Made by a program: the position numbers and the translations under genes. The notes beneath the pieces were generated by a model. The model did not search any database and was not told where the DNA came from. It was given only the letters and a program-made list of their open reading frames with translations. Shown here one piece after another: positions 33,688 to 45,204 of a stretch of DNA of 64,000 nt. Within the stretch, counting starts at the first letter, position 1; every line of letters starts with the position of its first letter. The stretch is from Euryodendron excelsum (lineage: Eukaryota; Streptophyta; Magnoliopsida; Ericales; Pentaphylacaceae), in the NCBI GenBank assembly GCA_033060915.1, contig CM065396.1:4642001-4706000 (forward strand). The letters are read 5' to 3'.

Positions 33688-36600
33688 TGTAGGGTCCAAC
33701 CGGACTCACATTCAAATCGACACAGACACATTCAAGTCCAAACTAGTTTTTTAGACTTAATCTAGTCAATAAATCGCTTTGCGAGCCCGCCAGGCTCAAT
33801 AGAGGCAAATGACCAAAATGCCCTTAGGACACTACTCGGTCCAATTCTAGTTAGCACATCTTCCTAAAGATGGTAAGTTCCAATTTCAACCTCAATTCTA
33901 GTTTCAATTCTAGTTTTTTGCTGCCTTAAAACTTTCCTAAGTGGTTGGCATCATTAGCAGTGACGCCAAGCCAATAAATGGCCTAGCGCCACTCCTAGTG
34001 GCACCAATGTTTCTTTTTGCCTTGGCACCACTACAACAGGCGCCATGGTGGTTTTAGTTGCCTATAAATACAGACCCTCCCCCTACGAAAAAAGGGTCCT
34101 CAAACTCAATCCAGAAACGATGTCTCTCTGAAAACATAGCTTAAAGTCTCTCTCAAACCCTAATTCCCTCAAACCTCTTCAAGTCCTAGCCTCGATACAC
34201 TCAAACCCTAACCTCCATACACCATATACACTCAAACACAAGCCTCTAAGAAGCCATTGAAGACTCAAGTGCTGCAACTTTAAGACTCTCAAGGTTCAAG
34301 AAAAGCAAAGCAAACCAAGTAATCAAAGCAAGAAGAATACGAGGATGGTTTTCTATTAATTTTTATGTAATCCCTCCCCTCTCTTCTCCCTCTAAACCCA
34401 TTTGGGTTTTCTTCCATTTTAATTCCCATCTTCAACCTTCTCTTCTTGCATGCTTGGAACAAGGGATTTCCCAGTTCATGCCTAGGAAGATTTATTGAAG
34501 GTCACCTTTCTGGGGGCTTTCTTCAAATTCAACATTTGATGGTGTGGATTCAGCCCCTTTGATTATGTGGTGAAGCCTAGCTTTGTATGTTCACGACCCT
34601 AGTGCATTGTGCATATCATATTCATAAATTCATTCAAAATTGTTTTCAAAGTTATTTTTAAACTTGCATCAAAACTGTTTTTCAAAGCTTGCATTCAAAA
34701 TCTCCTTTTTAAACTTGTTTTCAAAATCACACTCCTAGGATGATTTTTGTCATTTCAAGTTTAGTGTTGTTTTAGAAAAGTGTTACATTCAATGTGACCA
34801 TCAAGGTCTAAATTTTTTGGTGTAAACCCTAAATTATTTTTCATCAAAACCACAATCTTAGGATGATTTTAGCCATTCCATGGTTAAGGTTGTTTTAAGA
34901 TAGTATGATATTCAAAGTGATCATTATGGTTCATATTTCAAATCCTTATTGTTTTTCAAAATCACAAACCTAGAATAGTTCTAATCTTTTCATGGTTAGA
35001 ATCATTTGAGGAAAGTGAGATATTAAAAAGATTTCAAAAATCTACTTTTTAAAAACTCTTTTCAAACTTCTTTCCAAAACTCTCTTCAAAAATCTACTTT
35101 CTAAAAACTCTTTTCAAACTTTCTTCCTAAAAAATCTTTTCAAAAGATCCACTTTTTAAAAACTCTTTGTCTTAGAGTCCAAGTCAAGCCCTAAAATCTG
35201 TGGTTAGGAAACCCTAGTTCATTTCTTAAAATCATGACTTCCTTTTTTGCCTCAAATCATAAGTTTTCAAAATTATTTTCTACATCAAATTATAGATTTC
35301 CAAAACTACTTTTTCTACATCAAATCATAGGTTTTCAAAACCTTTTTTTTCCACCAAACCATAGATGTCCAAATCCAAGGTTTTCAAAACTCAACCTTTC
35401 CAATTCCATGTCAAATCCATCTTCTAATTTAGGAACCCAAATCAAACCCTCCAATTTTAGAAACAAAACCAAATCATCATTTTTGGAAATAAAATCTAAT
35501 TTTTAACTTTAGAAAATAAGAATCAAATCTTTTTTTAATTATAACCTTTCCTAATTTCAATCTTTCCTAATTTCAAATATTTTCAAATCGCAACTTCCTA
35601 AATTTCAACTTATCAAATCTTTACTAGATCCAAGCTTTCAAATCCTTCCAAATTCAAATATTTCCTAAAATGCAAATTTTCAAATTTAAAACTTTTCTAA
35701 TTTGAAAACTTTCCTATTTTGAAACTTTCTTAATTCAAAGATTTCTAAAATCCAATATTTCCTAACTTTAACTTTCTAAACTCTTTCAAATCAAATACTC
35801 AAGTCAAATATTTCTTAACCATTACAAGTCAAGTGTTTCTAAATCAAATCAAATATTTCTTTAGTCTAACTTTTCTAATTCGAACCTTTCCTAAATCCGA
35901 ACTTTCCTTAATCAAACTTTTCAAGTCTAAATCAAACCTTTCCAATTCAAGTACATGCTTCAACCCTAGGTTACCTAAGTCCTAGGATGTCTAAACTCTA
36001 GTTCAACTCTAACTCTAAAGTTAGAAAGCTTCAACTCTTTTCAAAAACTTTTCTAAAACTCATTTCTAAACCAAGATGGTTTTCAAACTCCAAGATATTT
36101 TCAAATTTCAATCTTTCCAAATCAAGTTCAAGTTCTTCTTCCAAGTTCAATCTTTTCAAATCAAAATCAGTTTCAAATCCTCAAGCTCAATTTCGAATCA
36201 AAGTCAATTCCAAGTTTAATTTCAAATTTTCTATTCAAAGTTCAAATCAAACCTTCTTTAAATCAAATATTTTCAAGTTAAACTTTTCAAAAACTTCAAA
36301 GTGTTTACTTTCAATCAGACTCTTGTCCGAACTACGACTGACCTAAATCCCAACAAAGGAATACATAGGCAAACCTTACAACCTTTTTAAAAATTTCAAA
36401 TCCACGATCTATTTCAAGTTTATAATTTCTATAACCTTTTTCAAAGTTTCAAATCTTCTTTTCAAGTCTATTTTCAAAATCAAATTCTTTTTCTTGCACT
36501 TGCATGTCATGCATCTTATCAAGCTTCTTTCTTAAGTTCTTTTCAAAGTGGATATAATTGAACATTTGTTAATTAAAGATTCTAAATGAGTGAACTTGGG

Positions 36601-36991
36601 GTGAATAGACATGTAGGTACCGTAAAGGCGGGATAGGGTGATGGTCTGAGGATATCTTCCCTATATGTAACCAATCTCTGAACCTAGAATCACTGTTTTC
36701 AAAGACCAAAATGGAGTTATTTTCAAAGAAAGCTTAAATATTTTCAAAGGTTGTCAAACAAAATGTTTTCTTAAAAACCTTCTCTAGAGGAAGTTTTCAA
36801 AATCTTTTCAAAAACCCTAAGTTTAATCTTTGGATTGCACTTAGTTTTAGGTGACCTAGCTCACATTCATCAAGTTAGATGGCAACTCTAAATATTTTTC
36901 AAAAGCCCTTAATCAAATCAATTTCTAATTCAAACTGTGTTTTTTATACTTGTGTATATTTTCCTCGAGTGCGAAAAATTGAGGTGTAACA
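33688..36991 (+). repeat. L6: 5' LTR of E4, with deletions
   Basis: Starts TGTA, then lacks about 40 bases present at the L7 start. It ends GAGGTGTAACA before the PBS. Relative to L7, roughly 1.3 kb of U3 (the L7 segment of about 43800-45090) is missing at about 33920. The promoter dyad, TATA box, U5 and terminal blocks remain. Confidence 0.75.
34063..34070 (+). promoter_or_regulatory. TATA box of L6
   Basis: TATAAATA following GGCATCATT...AGTGACGCCA (33945-33970) and further GGC(G/A)CCACT dyads. Confidence 0.65.
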
Positions 36992-37012
36992 ACTAGTGAC
37001 TCCATTGGGGAC
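36992..37012 (+). other. primer-binding site of E4
   Basis: ACTAGTGACTCCATTGGGG directly after the LTR end; aligns with the E1 PBS with a few substitutions. Confidence 0.7.
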
Positions 37013-38960
37013 GCTTAGAGGGTTAGACTATTATCATGTCTTTTTACCCTTTACTCATCTAGAGTCTTCAATTAATTTGTCTAATTCTATCCACTTCAAA
37101 TTTTTAAACTCAAACTTTTCAAAGCTGTTTTAAAAAACATATCATTGTTTGCGTTCAATTCATATTCAGTCATCATTCAAGCTTGCATTAAGTTTGTCAT
37201 TTAAGTACTGACTTTTTGCATCTTTATTTTTGTAGGTGGACTTTTGTTCACACTTTTATTTTATGCCATATTAACTGCCATGTATGTCATAAATGAATAG
37301 GATGGATGAGAGTTGTTTGGCCGTTTCCTTTATTTTTTTTAAAAAAAGAAAAAATTTCACACACACACTATATGTGCACTTGCATTTGCATACTTACATT
37401 CTTTACCTAGTTACATTCCTTTTAGTTAGAAGGGGGAACGATACAGTGGTTGTGGGTGGATACTGTGTCAGTTTATTAACTTACGGCCTCTTGATGGTTT
37501 CGCTGCTCAGATCACCAACCTATAATGGCACCACCTCAGGGAGTATGCTTAGGTTTGAAGATCTGAGAACCGAGCCTTGTTAAGAAATATTAGTAAACCC
37601 TTAACTTCACACTCATGTGGAAACCATGCACAGCCGAACCTCTGTCAGATTTAAGACACACATGTTAATTTCAAAACTATGGAGGAAAGGGTGACTGATT
37701 TACTTTCCTTTATCCTTGTCTAAATTTTTATTGTTATAATGCTTGTATAAATGCTCATGCATATATATTTACTTTATAATTGCATTATTTCTCTCTCTAC
37801 TTTATGCATATACGTTCATACATTCAATATTCCATTCCAAGACAAAAGTTCTGAAGTAACTCAAGTCACTATATTCTCATGCATATGATCAACTCGTAGA
37901 GAGTGACACCAATATTACTCTCCCTTGCATAAAACCTACCAAAATCCTAAGGTTTCTCGCATAGCCCTAAGGACTCATGGCATGCATTTCAAGTCATTCC
38001 ATGAAAAGGGGCCATAATCCTTCTATACTCACGGTGATAAGGTTGCCAAGAAGACAAGGGGCAATCAAACAGCAAGGTCTCTCAATTACCTCCTCAACAT
38101 CAAACTCAAATAAGGCAAATCCAAATATGCAAGAGTAGTTTAAGATCTCAAATGTAAAAGTAGATAGGTAAAAGTCACAAGGAAAATGTTCCCCCCTTCC
38201 CTTATTAAAATGTACTTCGATTTTCTTGTATTTTAAACTCAAAATTCAATGTACTCTTATACTTTCTATAAGTGATATGAATGAATGAATGTATATTCTC
38301 AACCAACGGCATCGTGTTTAGTTTTTCTCTCAAAGTAGGGGCACCCCTAAGACATGCGTTGCATAAAAACTTTCAAATCAAGGCACTAACTTATCTTTTG
38401 TTTCTTGTCTTCCATCCTCTCCCCTCCCCTCCAAGTACCATGAGAACCGAAGACAGAAGCAAGATAAGAAGGGGGTCTTCTAAACTATTCATTGACAATT
38501 ATCGTGCTACTCACATATTCACTTCCATTATGCTCATGCATGCATATCTATTCTAAGATAAGAGTTCTAATAAACTCAAGTCATTGCATTCTCATACATT
38601 TAATCAACCATAGAGAGAAAGGAGCAATCCAATCTCATGTTAATCAAACCTACCAAAACTCTTAAGGGTTCCTCAACCTTAAGGATTCATGGCATACATT
38701 AAACCATATCTCAAGAGATGGCCCAATCTCTCTTCGTCCATAGAGGTGGGATTGACTAGACAAAGAAACATCAACTGACCCATGCCAAAGAGGTGTTGTA
38801 TTGCATATTAGGGAAAAACCCCTGCCTCCAAATGAACTCATCATCATACCTAGATTCCCTTAAAGAAGGAACCTCCATAGGACATACATTGCATAAAACT
38901 TTCAACTCCACATGCTAATTGTGTTTTGTTTTTCTTTTCCTTTTTCTAGGTCAAAGTGCA
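37013..38960 (+). other. untranslated leader of E4 with internal duplication
   Basis: Homologous to the E1 leader. Two diverged copies of one block occur. 37838-38080 and 38552-38800 share AAGTTCT, ACTCAAGTCA, CATTCTCAT, ACCTACCAAAA and GGATTCATGGCAT-type motifs. 38345-38400 and 38880-38930 share GACATNCATTGCATAAAA. E1 appears to have a single copy. No frame longer than about 90 codons, and none credible. Confidence 0.55.
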
Positions 38961-40679
38961 TAATTGAACTCATGGGACCCTCCTGCATCCCACCCCATTC
39001 ACAACTCATGCAAAGATGAACCCAATTGTTGGCAGAGGCATGATCCACATTGAAGAACAAGGAGTGGACCATCCATCCACAAGATGCTCTTTCGTGGCCA
39101 TCATCTCGACACTATATTGCCACCCAATTCTCAAGCTTAGCCACCCTTACGTGACTAGATGCAACTCATGGCAAAGGAAGTATGGAAGATGCCGGTATGA
39201 TTCCAAAACCTATCTGAGGGGCTATTCCGGAAAAAGGGATTTCTTTCAAACCCGTCATTTATCTTTGAATTCAAATTTGAGTGTGAAAACAAAATCATAT
39301 GATGAAAAGGATTCAAAATTTTCATGTTTGTTTCAACTGTCTCATCGCATTCCATGAATGATGTTTTATTTCAGGGATTTGCTTTGAAATGTTTTAACTT
39401 GACTTGGAGGATGGGATAGCATAAGCGCCACTTTCAGAAGAAAAAATCTATGACGCCGAAAAGAAGGGAGAGAGAAATAAGAAGTGCAGAGAAAGGGAAA
39501 TACAGAAGAGTGAAAGATAAAGGTCAATCACGTAGCTCGTTAAAATCCAAGTAGCGACACCAGCGGGACGTCCTAGCAAAGCAACAAGTAGCTACACCTT
39601 TAAAAGGAAGATTAGCACTCATTGGCAACCCAATATGATTAAATCTTTGAAAAATATTAGAAAAATCAAAAAGATTTTTTATAGTATTTGACCTACACGT
39701 GCACAATCACTAGGGCAAATATTCATTTATGAACAGATTGATGTGCATGCTTGTTTGAGGTTGAATCTTATGTGCATGATCACTTACATAAATATGAGTC
39801 CATGGTTTTGATGATATTTATCATATTGGTGTTTCATATTTATCTTAATGCACACTTCTCGAGATTTCTTAGAATATGGAATCCGCCTTTATGGTCTATT
39901 TTAAATGGTTTCTCCATTGTTAAATATTTATGGATTATCTCATACTTGGATTAACCTTTTGTCGATTCCCTCTATCAACACTTATGGAAAGGGCTGCCAG
40001 TGAGTCTAAGTGTAGCTGCCATTGTTATGTGACAACAGGGGAAGGTTATCTACTCATGTGTGTGAAAGCTACCATATTTTAACATTTTAGTATTTCCATC
40101 ATTGGAGAGATAGGGTTAGAATTCCATAAAAAAAAAAAATAAGAAGAAGAAGAAGAAGAGAATAGCAAACCAAGATCACGGGATGAGACATGTTTGACTT
40201 CTAAGTGTGTTAATCCGCGAGCTATTAAACATGGTATGTCATCCTAGATCATGCCTAGGGTCTGCATTCTTATTAGTCTTAATGAAGTTCACGCTTACAC
40301 CACTACATTACCACTGATATGGTCTTGATCATCTCACGACCAATTGTGCTCATTTTTTGTGATTTCATGCATATTTGATGTTGATCTTTTCAAGCTAAAC
40401 TGCATCTTGATTTTTATATATCTATATTTTCCCTTCATTGATTGATCATGTCTTTATAGGATCCCTATAATTTGAAAATTTCAATAGTTCTACCAAAAAC
40501 TAGGCTTGCTTACACTTCTTAATAACTTTCAAAGTCTTCTCGAATTGAAGAAGGAAGTTACATGTTGTTTTGCCAAAGGGTGATGTCGATTGTCACTCAA
40601 GAGAGTCCACCGATCCAAAGAAGAGTCTTAGAAGAAATTGAGAGGTCCACTAAAGAGAGTTTTTCCTTCCAATAAGAGA

Positions 40680-40695
40680 GGGGGGGGGGGGGGGG
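40680..40695 (+). repeat. poly-G run (16 G)
   Basis: Uninterrupted G homopolymer, prone to length error in assembly. Confidence 0.8.
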
Positions 40696-41090
40696 AACGA
40701 GTCAATGGGTTGAATCTTGGAGAGTGGTGCAAGTATTATCACATCCTGACAAGAAAATGACGAAATTAAAAAAGGAGAATCCCAAAAGAGAAACCAAAGT
40801 TCAAATGACTGCCTAATTCTAGGATACAACACTCATAACTAAACATGAACCTTGAGGCAAACCCAATGGGGGATGCATCCATTCCCATCCATATGTAAAA
40901 TGTGTGCATTTATCAAAAAGTACAATATGCATTTAATTCTATTCTTGCACGTGCAATCACCAAAAGTATGACATGCATTCAATTCCTATATGTGCATCTA
41001 TAAAAAAGTATAAACATACATTCACCTCTTTACTTGTACATTTTTTAATTGATATAAATAAACTGTTTTTTGCACAAAAACTTACTTTAT

Positions 41091-41092
<2 letters not shown>

Positions 41093-41142
<50 letters not shown>
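41093..41142 (+). repeat. (CT)25 microsatellite
   Basis: 50 bases of pure CT repeat. Confidence 0.95.
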
Positions 41143-41144
<2 letters not shown>

Positions 41145-41770
41145 TTCTCTCAAATAGGAAAAAAGGAATAGGGCAAAGCACAAAAAAAAAAAAAAAGAAA
41201 AGACAGAGCTAAAGCCACCCTACAACCAAGTAACCTCAGACATCTCCAGCACCAATAGACGCCTCAGAAAGCTCAGACTGCTATAACTGACAAGAAATAG
41301 AAAATGGGGCAACGACCTACCCTTGACCTCCCAATCAACCTTGATTTAATCTTTTTCAAACCATGAAACCCAGGGCAGTACCCCATCCTACACTTGCCTT
41401 CCAAACATGTTGATCTATTCAAAACAAACCGGCTAAAGGTGACCTCACTCCTCCTAGAAGTCGACTTTAAAGAAATGTTAAAAAAATTCTATCATATCTA
41501 CCAAAATCAGAATTCAACAGTCAAGCCAACATCCTGCATTCGAACCCCAAGAGATTGCGACCAAAGACAAACCAATGTCCTCGCTTTCAAACTCCAAGGC
41601 AAGACAGTTACTAGCATGAAGTAGTCTCCCATGGTGCCCCACGCTCTTGCCAAGAAGTCTCCTAACCAGTAGTTCCACCATAGGCCCCCTCAAAAAGCTA
41701 CCTCAACCTTAACCTTAGCATCAGCTCCGGCAGGGATAGTCTCAAATCAAAATAGTTTCTAAATTTTGTA

Positions 41771-43530
41771 CACGTTTTGTCCAAATTTCAAATCAAAATA
41801 GTTTCTAAATTTTTTTCTTCTAAAATTTTATCTCAAAATCATTTCTTAGGTCTTTTAACCTTCCATTTCCAAAGTTATTTCAAAATCAAAAGTTCATTTT
41901 TGAAACTCAAATCTCAAAGGTTTCAATCAAAATCCATCTCAAGTTTTTCTAAGTCGCTCCTTCAAAAAATTTCTAGTCTAATCAATTTTCAAGATTTTCT
42001 AAAAGTTTTTCCTTTAAAGAGTCTTGTTTAAATTCAATTCTCAAAAATTCTCAAAAGTTTTATCCCTCAAAAAATCTTTCTTTCAAAATTCCTATCAATT
42101 TTGAAAATTTCTAAGTTCAAGATCCGTTTTCAAAAACATTCCTTAAGCTTTTCCCTCAAGGGTTCTATTCAAAATTCTGTTTTCAAAAATTTTTCAAAGT
42201 TTTTTCTTTCAAAAAGTTTTATTCTTGGTCCTCGAGTTTCTCGGGGCTTCTCTTTAAAAAAGGCCCTACATTCAAAAGGTTTTACCTTATTTTCCTTTAA
42301 AAGGTTTTCATTTCAAAATTTTTAACTTTTTCATCATTTCAAAAATTTCAAGCCGAGTTTCTTCGGGCCTTCTCTGCCCAAAAAGCCTCACTCTCAAAGG
42401 TTTTATATCTTTTCCCCTAAAAAAGATTTCATTTAAAAAATTTTCTAACTCCTTTCTTGATTTTAAAAGATTTCAGTAGAGTCACGTTTATAAATAGTCC
42501 CTACAATGCCCAAAACATTGCAACAACACACAAGCTATGCAACCCACGACATCACAATTATATAGCACCAACACATGTAAAACAATCTGTGTACATTCTC
42601 AAGATTTTCAAATTTTTAAACTCCTATTCTATTTTTCAAAAATTCAAGGGTTCTCAAAATTATTGCAAAAATATTTTAAAGTCACTTCACATATTGTCTA
42701 AAATATTCTCATATTTTTCTAGAGGTTAAATTCAAACATTTTTATTAATTTCTTAATTTTTCTTTTTTTTCGACCATTTTTCTATTTTTTAAGAAAATCA
42801 AAAATTCAAAAAAATTTCAAAAAATCATGAAATTGCATACGGTTGTTCAAAATATTTTTCTACGACACATGGTGCAAAAATCTAGCCAAAAAACCTAATA
42901 GGCTGTAGTAGCAAATCTCAAATTCTTCCAGAAATCTCTTTTACATAAACATGTAAAACTACCCAAACTCAATCAAACAGGCATCAAAACATAGAAACAA
43001 CATCACCAAAGTATTCAAAACACATCAAAACATTAATTTTGACTATATGCACAACTCAAACGGAGTTCTACACATCAAAATCAACAAACTCATGGAGTTC
43101 TCCGATGAAATCTTTTTTTCCGGCAACAATTCCAACAACGGTGACCACTTCTGACAACTGTCTGGCATCCCTCAAGGTTACCCCTTCAATGCTCAAGACT
43201 CTCCTCTTGCAAAACACTTGAAAATCTCTCACACACTCTAAAAAAACTCTCACAAAGCCGTAAATTTCAAATCAGCAATTTGCTAATTTTATTTCAGACC
43301 TAACACCACTAGCAGTGGCGCCAAGATTATTTTACACCTGGCGCCACTAGTAGTCAACTTCTAGTCAATTCAGCCCTTTTTCCTGCCAAACTCCAATTTC
43401 AAATGCCCTCTTGGGCCCAATTGCCATTTTCAAGCTCCAATCTTCAAAGATTTTCAAACTCTATCCCTCCGATCGCCTTGCGATCAACATGAAACTCTTA
43501 CTTTATCATTTTCTATCTTAGACAAGTAAA
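41771..43530 (-). other. antisense leader/intron region of E4
   Basis: In reverse complement this corresponds to 3664-5300 of E1: intron-like AT-rich sequence followed (leftwards) by where the first coding exon should be. The blocks TTTTTCCGGCAACAATTCC (43106 onwards) and AGACTCTCCTCTTGC (43196) match the E1 leader exon. A GGCGCCA dyad is at 43308-43345. No PMD frame is visible to its left. Confidence 0.5.
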
Positions 43531-43550
43531 GACAGAAAAAGAGGGGCAGT
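43531..43550 (+). other. polypurine tract of E4
   Basis: GACAGAAAAAGAGGGGCAGT directly before L7. Confidence 0.8.
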
Positions 43551-45117
43551 TGTAAGCACCCCATTTTTGCTCACTCAACAATCTCCGGTCTGATTGAACT
43601 CACATTTAAACCGGCACAGACACATTCAAGTCTAAACCAGTTTTCTAGACTCAATCTAGTTAATCAATCACTTCACAAGCCCGCTGGACCCAATAGAGGC
43701 AAAATGTTCAAAATACCCTTAGGGCATTGCTCAGTCCAATTCTAGTTGACACGTCTCTCTAAAGACGTTAAGTCTCTATTTCAACCTCAATTCCAATTTC
43801 AATACCAATTTAGCCCAATCAAACTCAATCTGGCACGTCTTTTGAAAAATTTTATCCCTCAAACAATAAGTCCATCCAGTCTAGTGCATTCTCCGAGAAA
43901 ATTCATTAGAACGGTAAGTCCCTTTAAACTTATCAATCGGGATGAAACCCAAGTCCCTGAGATAGTAGAACAGTTCACTTTAGGCGCCTGCTTGCCCGCC
44001 AATGTATAATGTCCGTTATCCGATATGTCTTTCGACAAAGTTAATTCCTCAGCCGATAAGTCTATCTAACAGCTTTCCGAGATTAGGCAATCTCCGAAAT
44101 GAACGCACACTGTCAAAGTGGTGAAACACTCACAAACATCGCAACTGTCAAAGTTGTGAAAACACTAGCAATAAGTCGACATTGAGAATCGCCAACAAAA
44201 TCCCTATGTTATAAAACCAAACACGCCTCTTAGCCATGGCACGTTTATCGAAGGATGAGATACCTTTGGAAACTAACTTGTCACACACTATCAAAGTGAC
44301 GGAAACACTTAAAACTCGGGTCAACACCAGTGCCTGCTAGCCCACTCTGGTGAAAAATGACCAAACTGCCCCTTGTGCCTTTTTTGGCACGTTTCTTAAT
44401 AAAGTACCTAAGTCCTCAGAGTGGTAAGTCTACCCTTCCAAGATTTTTCCAAAGATGATCCAGCATGTTCAAGTGCCTTCCAGTCGGTTCTGGACCAATT
44501 CTGAGACCATCTAGTAAAAATGATCATTTTGCCCCTTGGCATCAGATCACCTCTAGAAACCATACCGGCTTTGGGTATTAAACCAATAACCTCCTGAGGA
44601 TGCTTCTAATAGTATTCTCAACCTTTCAATACCTTTTCATATCATTCTGAGTATATTTTGGCAAACCTAGTGCAAAATGACCGTTTTATCCCTGGTGAGT
44701 CGGTTGCCTTTTCCATCTATACCGGCTTTGGGAATCAAACCGGCAACCTTCCAGAACACTCTTAATAGTGTTTCCAACCATCAAACCTTTTCATGGGGCA
44801 CTCTGAGTCTATTCCAGTGTTTTTCTGGTTTAATTGATTGTTTTGCCCCTAGCGGGCCGATCGACTTTCTCAAACATTTTGGCATTACTTCTCAAGCAGG
44901 TTACATCCAAGACACTCTCTCGAAGGTTCCTGTCTATTCTCAGCCAAGTCTAGTTACGTTGAACCTTTCGGATCATTCCCAAACTTTCTAAAGTCACTCC
45001 TGGAGGAGCCAAACCAAAAATTACATGGTAGTCACTAGGACAGGCACCCAAATCTTTTGCCTTACGTCCAAGGGTCGAAAGATACGTTTCTTGCTACCTT
45101 AAAACTTTCCTAAGTGG

Positions 45118-45142
45118 CTGGCACCACTCTTAGTGGTGCCAG
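45118..45142 (+). promoter_or_regulatory. promoter dyad of L7
   Basis: Perfect 11-base arms CTGGCACCACT and AGTGGTGCCAG with loop CTT. Where other copies have GC pairs in the arms, this one has A and T on the two sides. Confidence 0.6.
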
Positions 45143-45196
45143 TGTATTTTTTGCCCTATAGCCATTGCAACAGGCACCAAGGTTATTTCAGTTGTC

Positions 45197-45204
45197 TATA
45201 AATA
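45197..45204 (+). promoter_or_regulatory. TATA box of L7
   Basis: TATAAATA 55 bases downstream of the promoter dyad. Confidence 0.7.

Larger units (their letters stand above)
38961..41770. other. central internal region of E4, unassigned
   Basis: No coding family recognised in any frame; stops are frequent. Contains (AAG)n at 40141-40159 after a poly-A run, a run of 16 G at 40680-40695, and a (CT)25 microsatellite at 41093-41142. The segment 41200-41760 has higher GC content and might be what is left of a coding exon of the antisense gene, but I could not align it with the PMD region of E1. Confidence 0.4.

Noticed and set aside
36992..37012. tRNA gene fragment
   Set aside because: The tRNA-like match is the primer-binding site next to an LTR end; no cloverleaf around it.
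39016..39357. 113-codon plus frame in E4
   Set aside because: No recognisable motif; overlapping minus frame of similar length; lies in decayed internal sequence.
40680..40695. G-quadruplex or functional G tract
   Set aside because: A single homopolymer, variable and error-prone, without conserved context in related copies.
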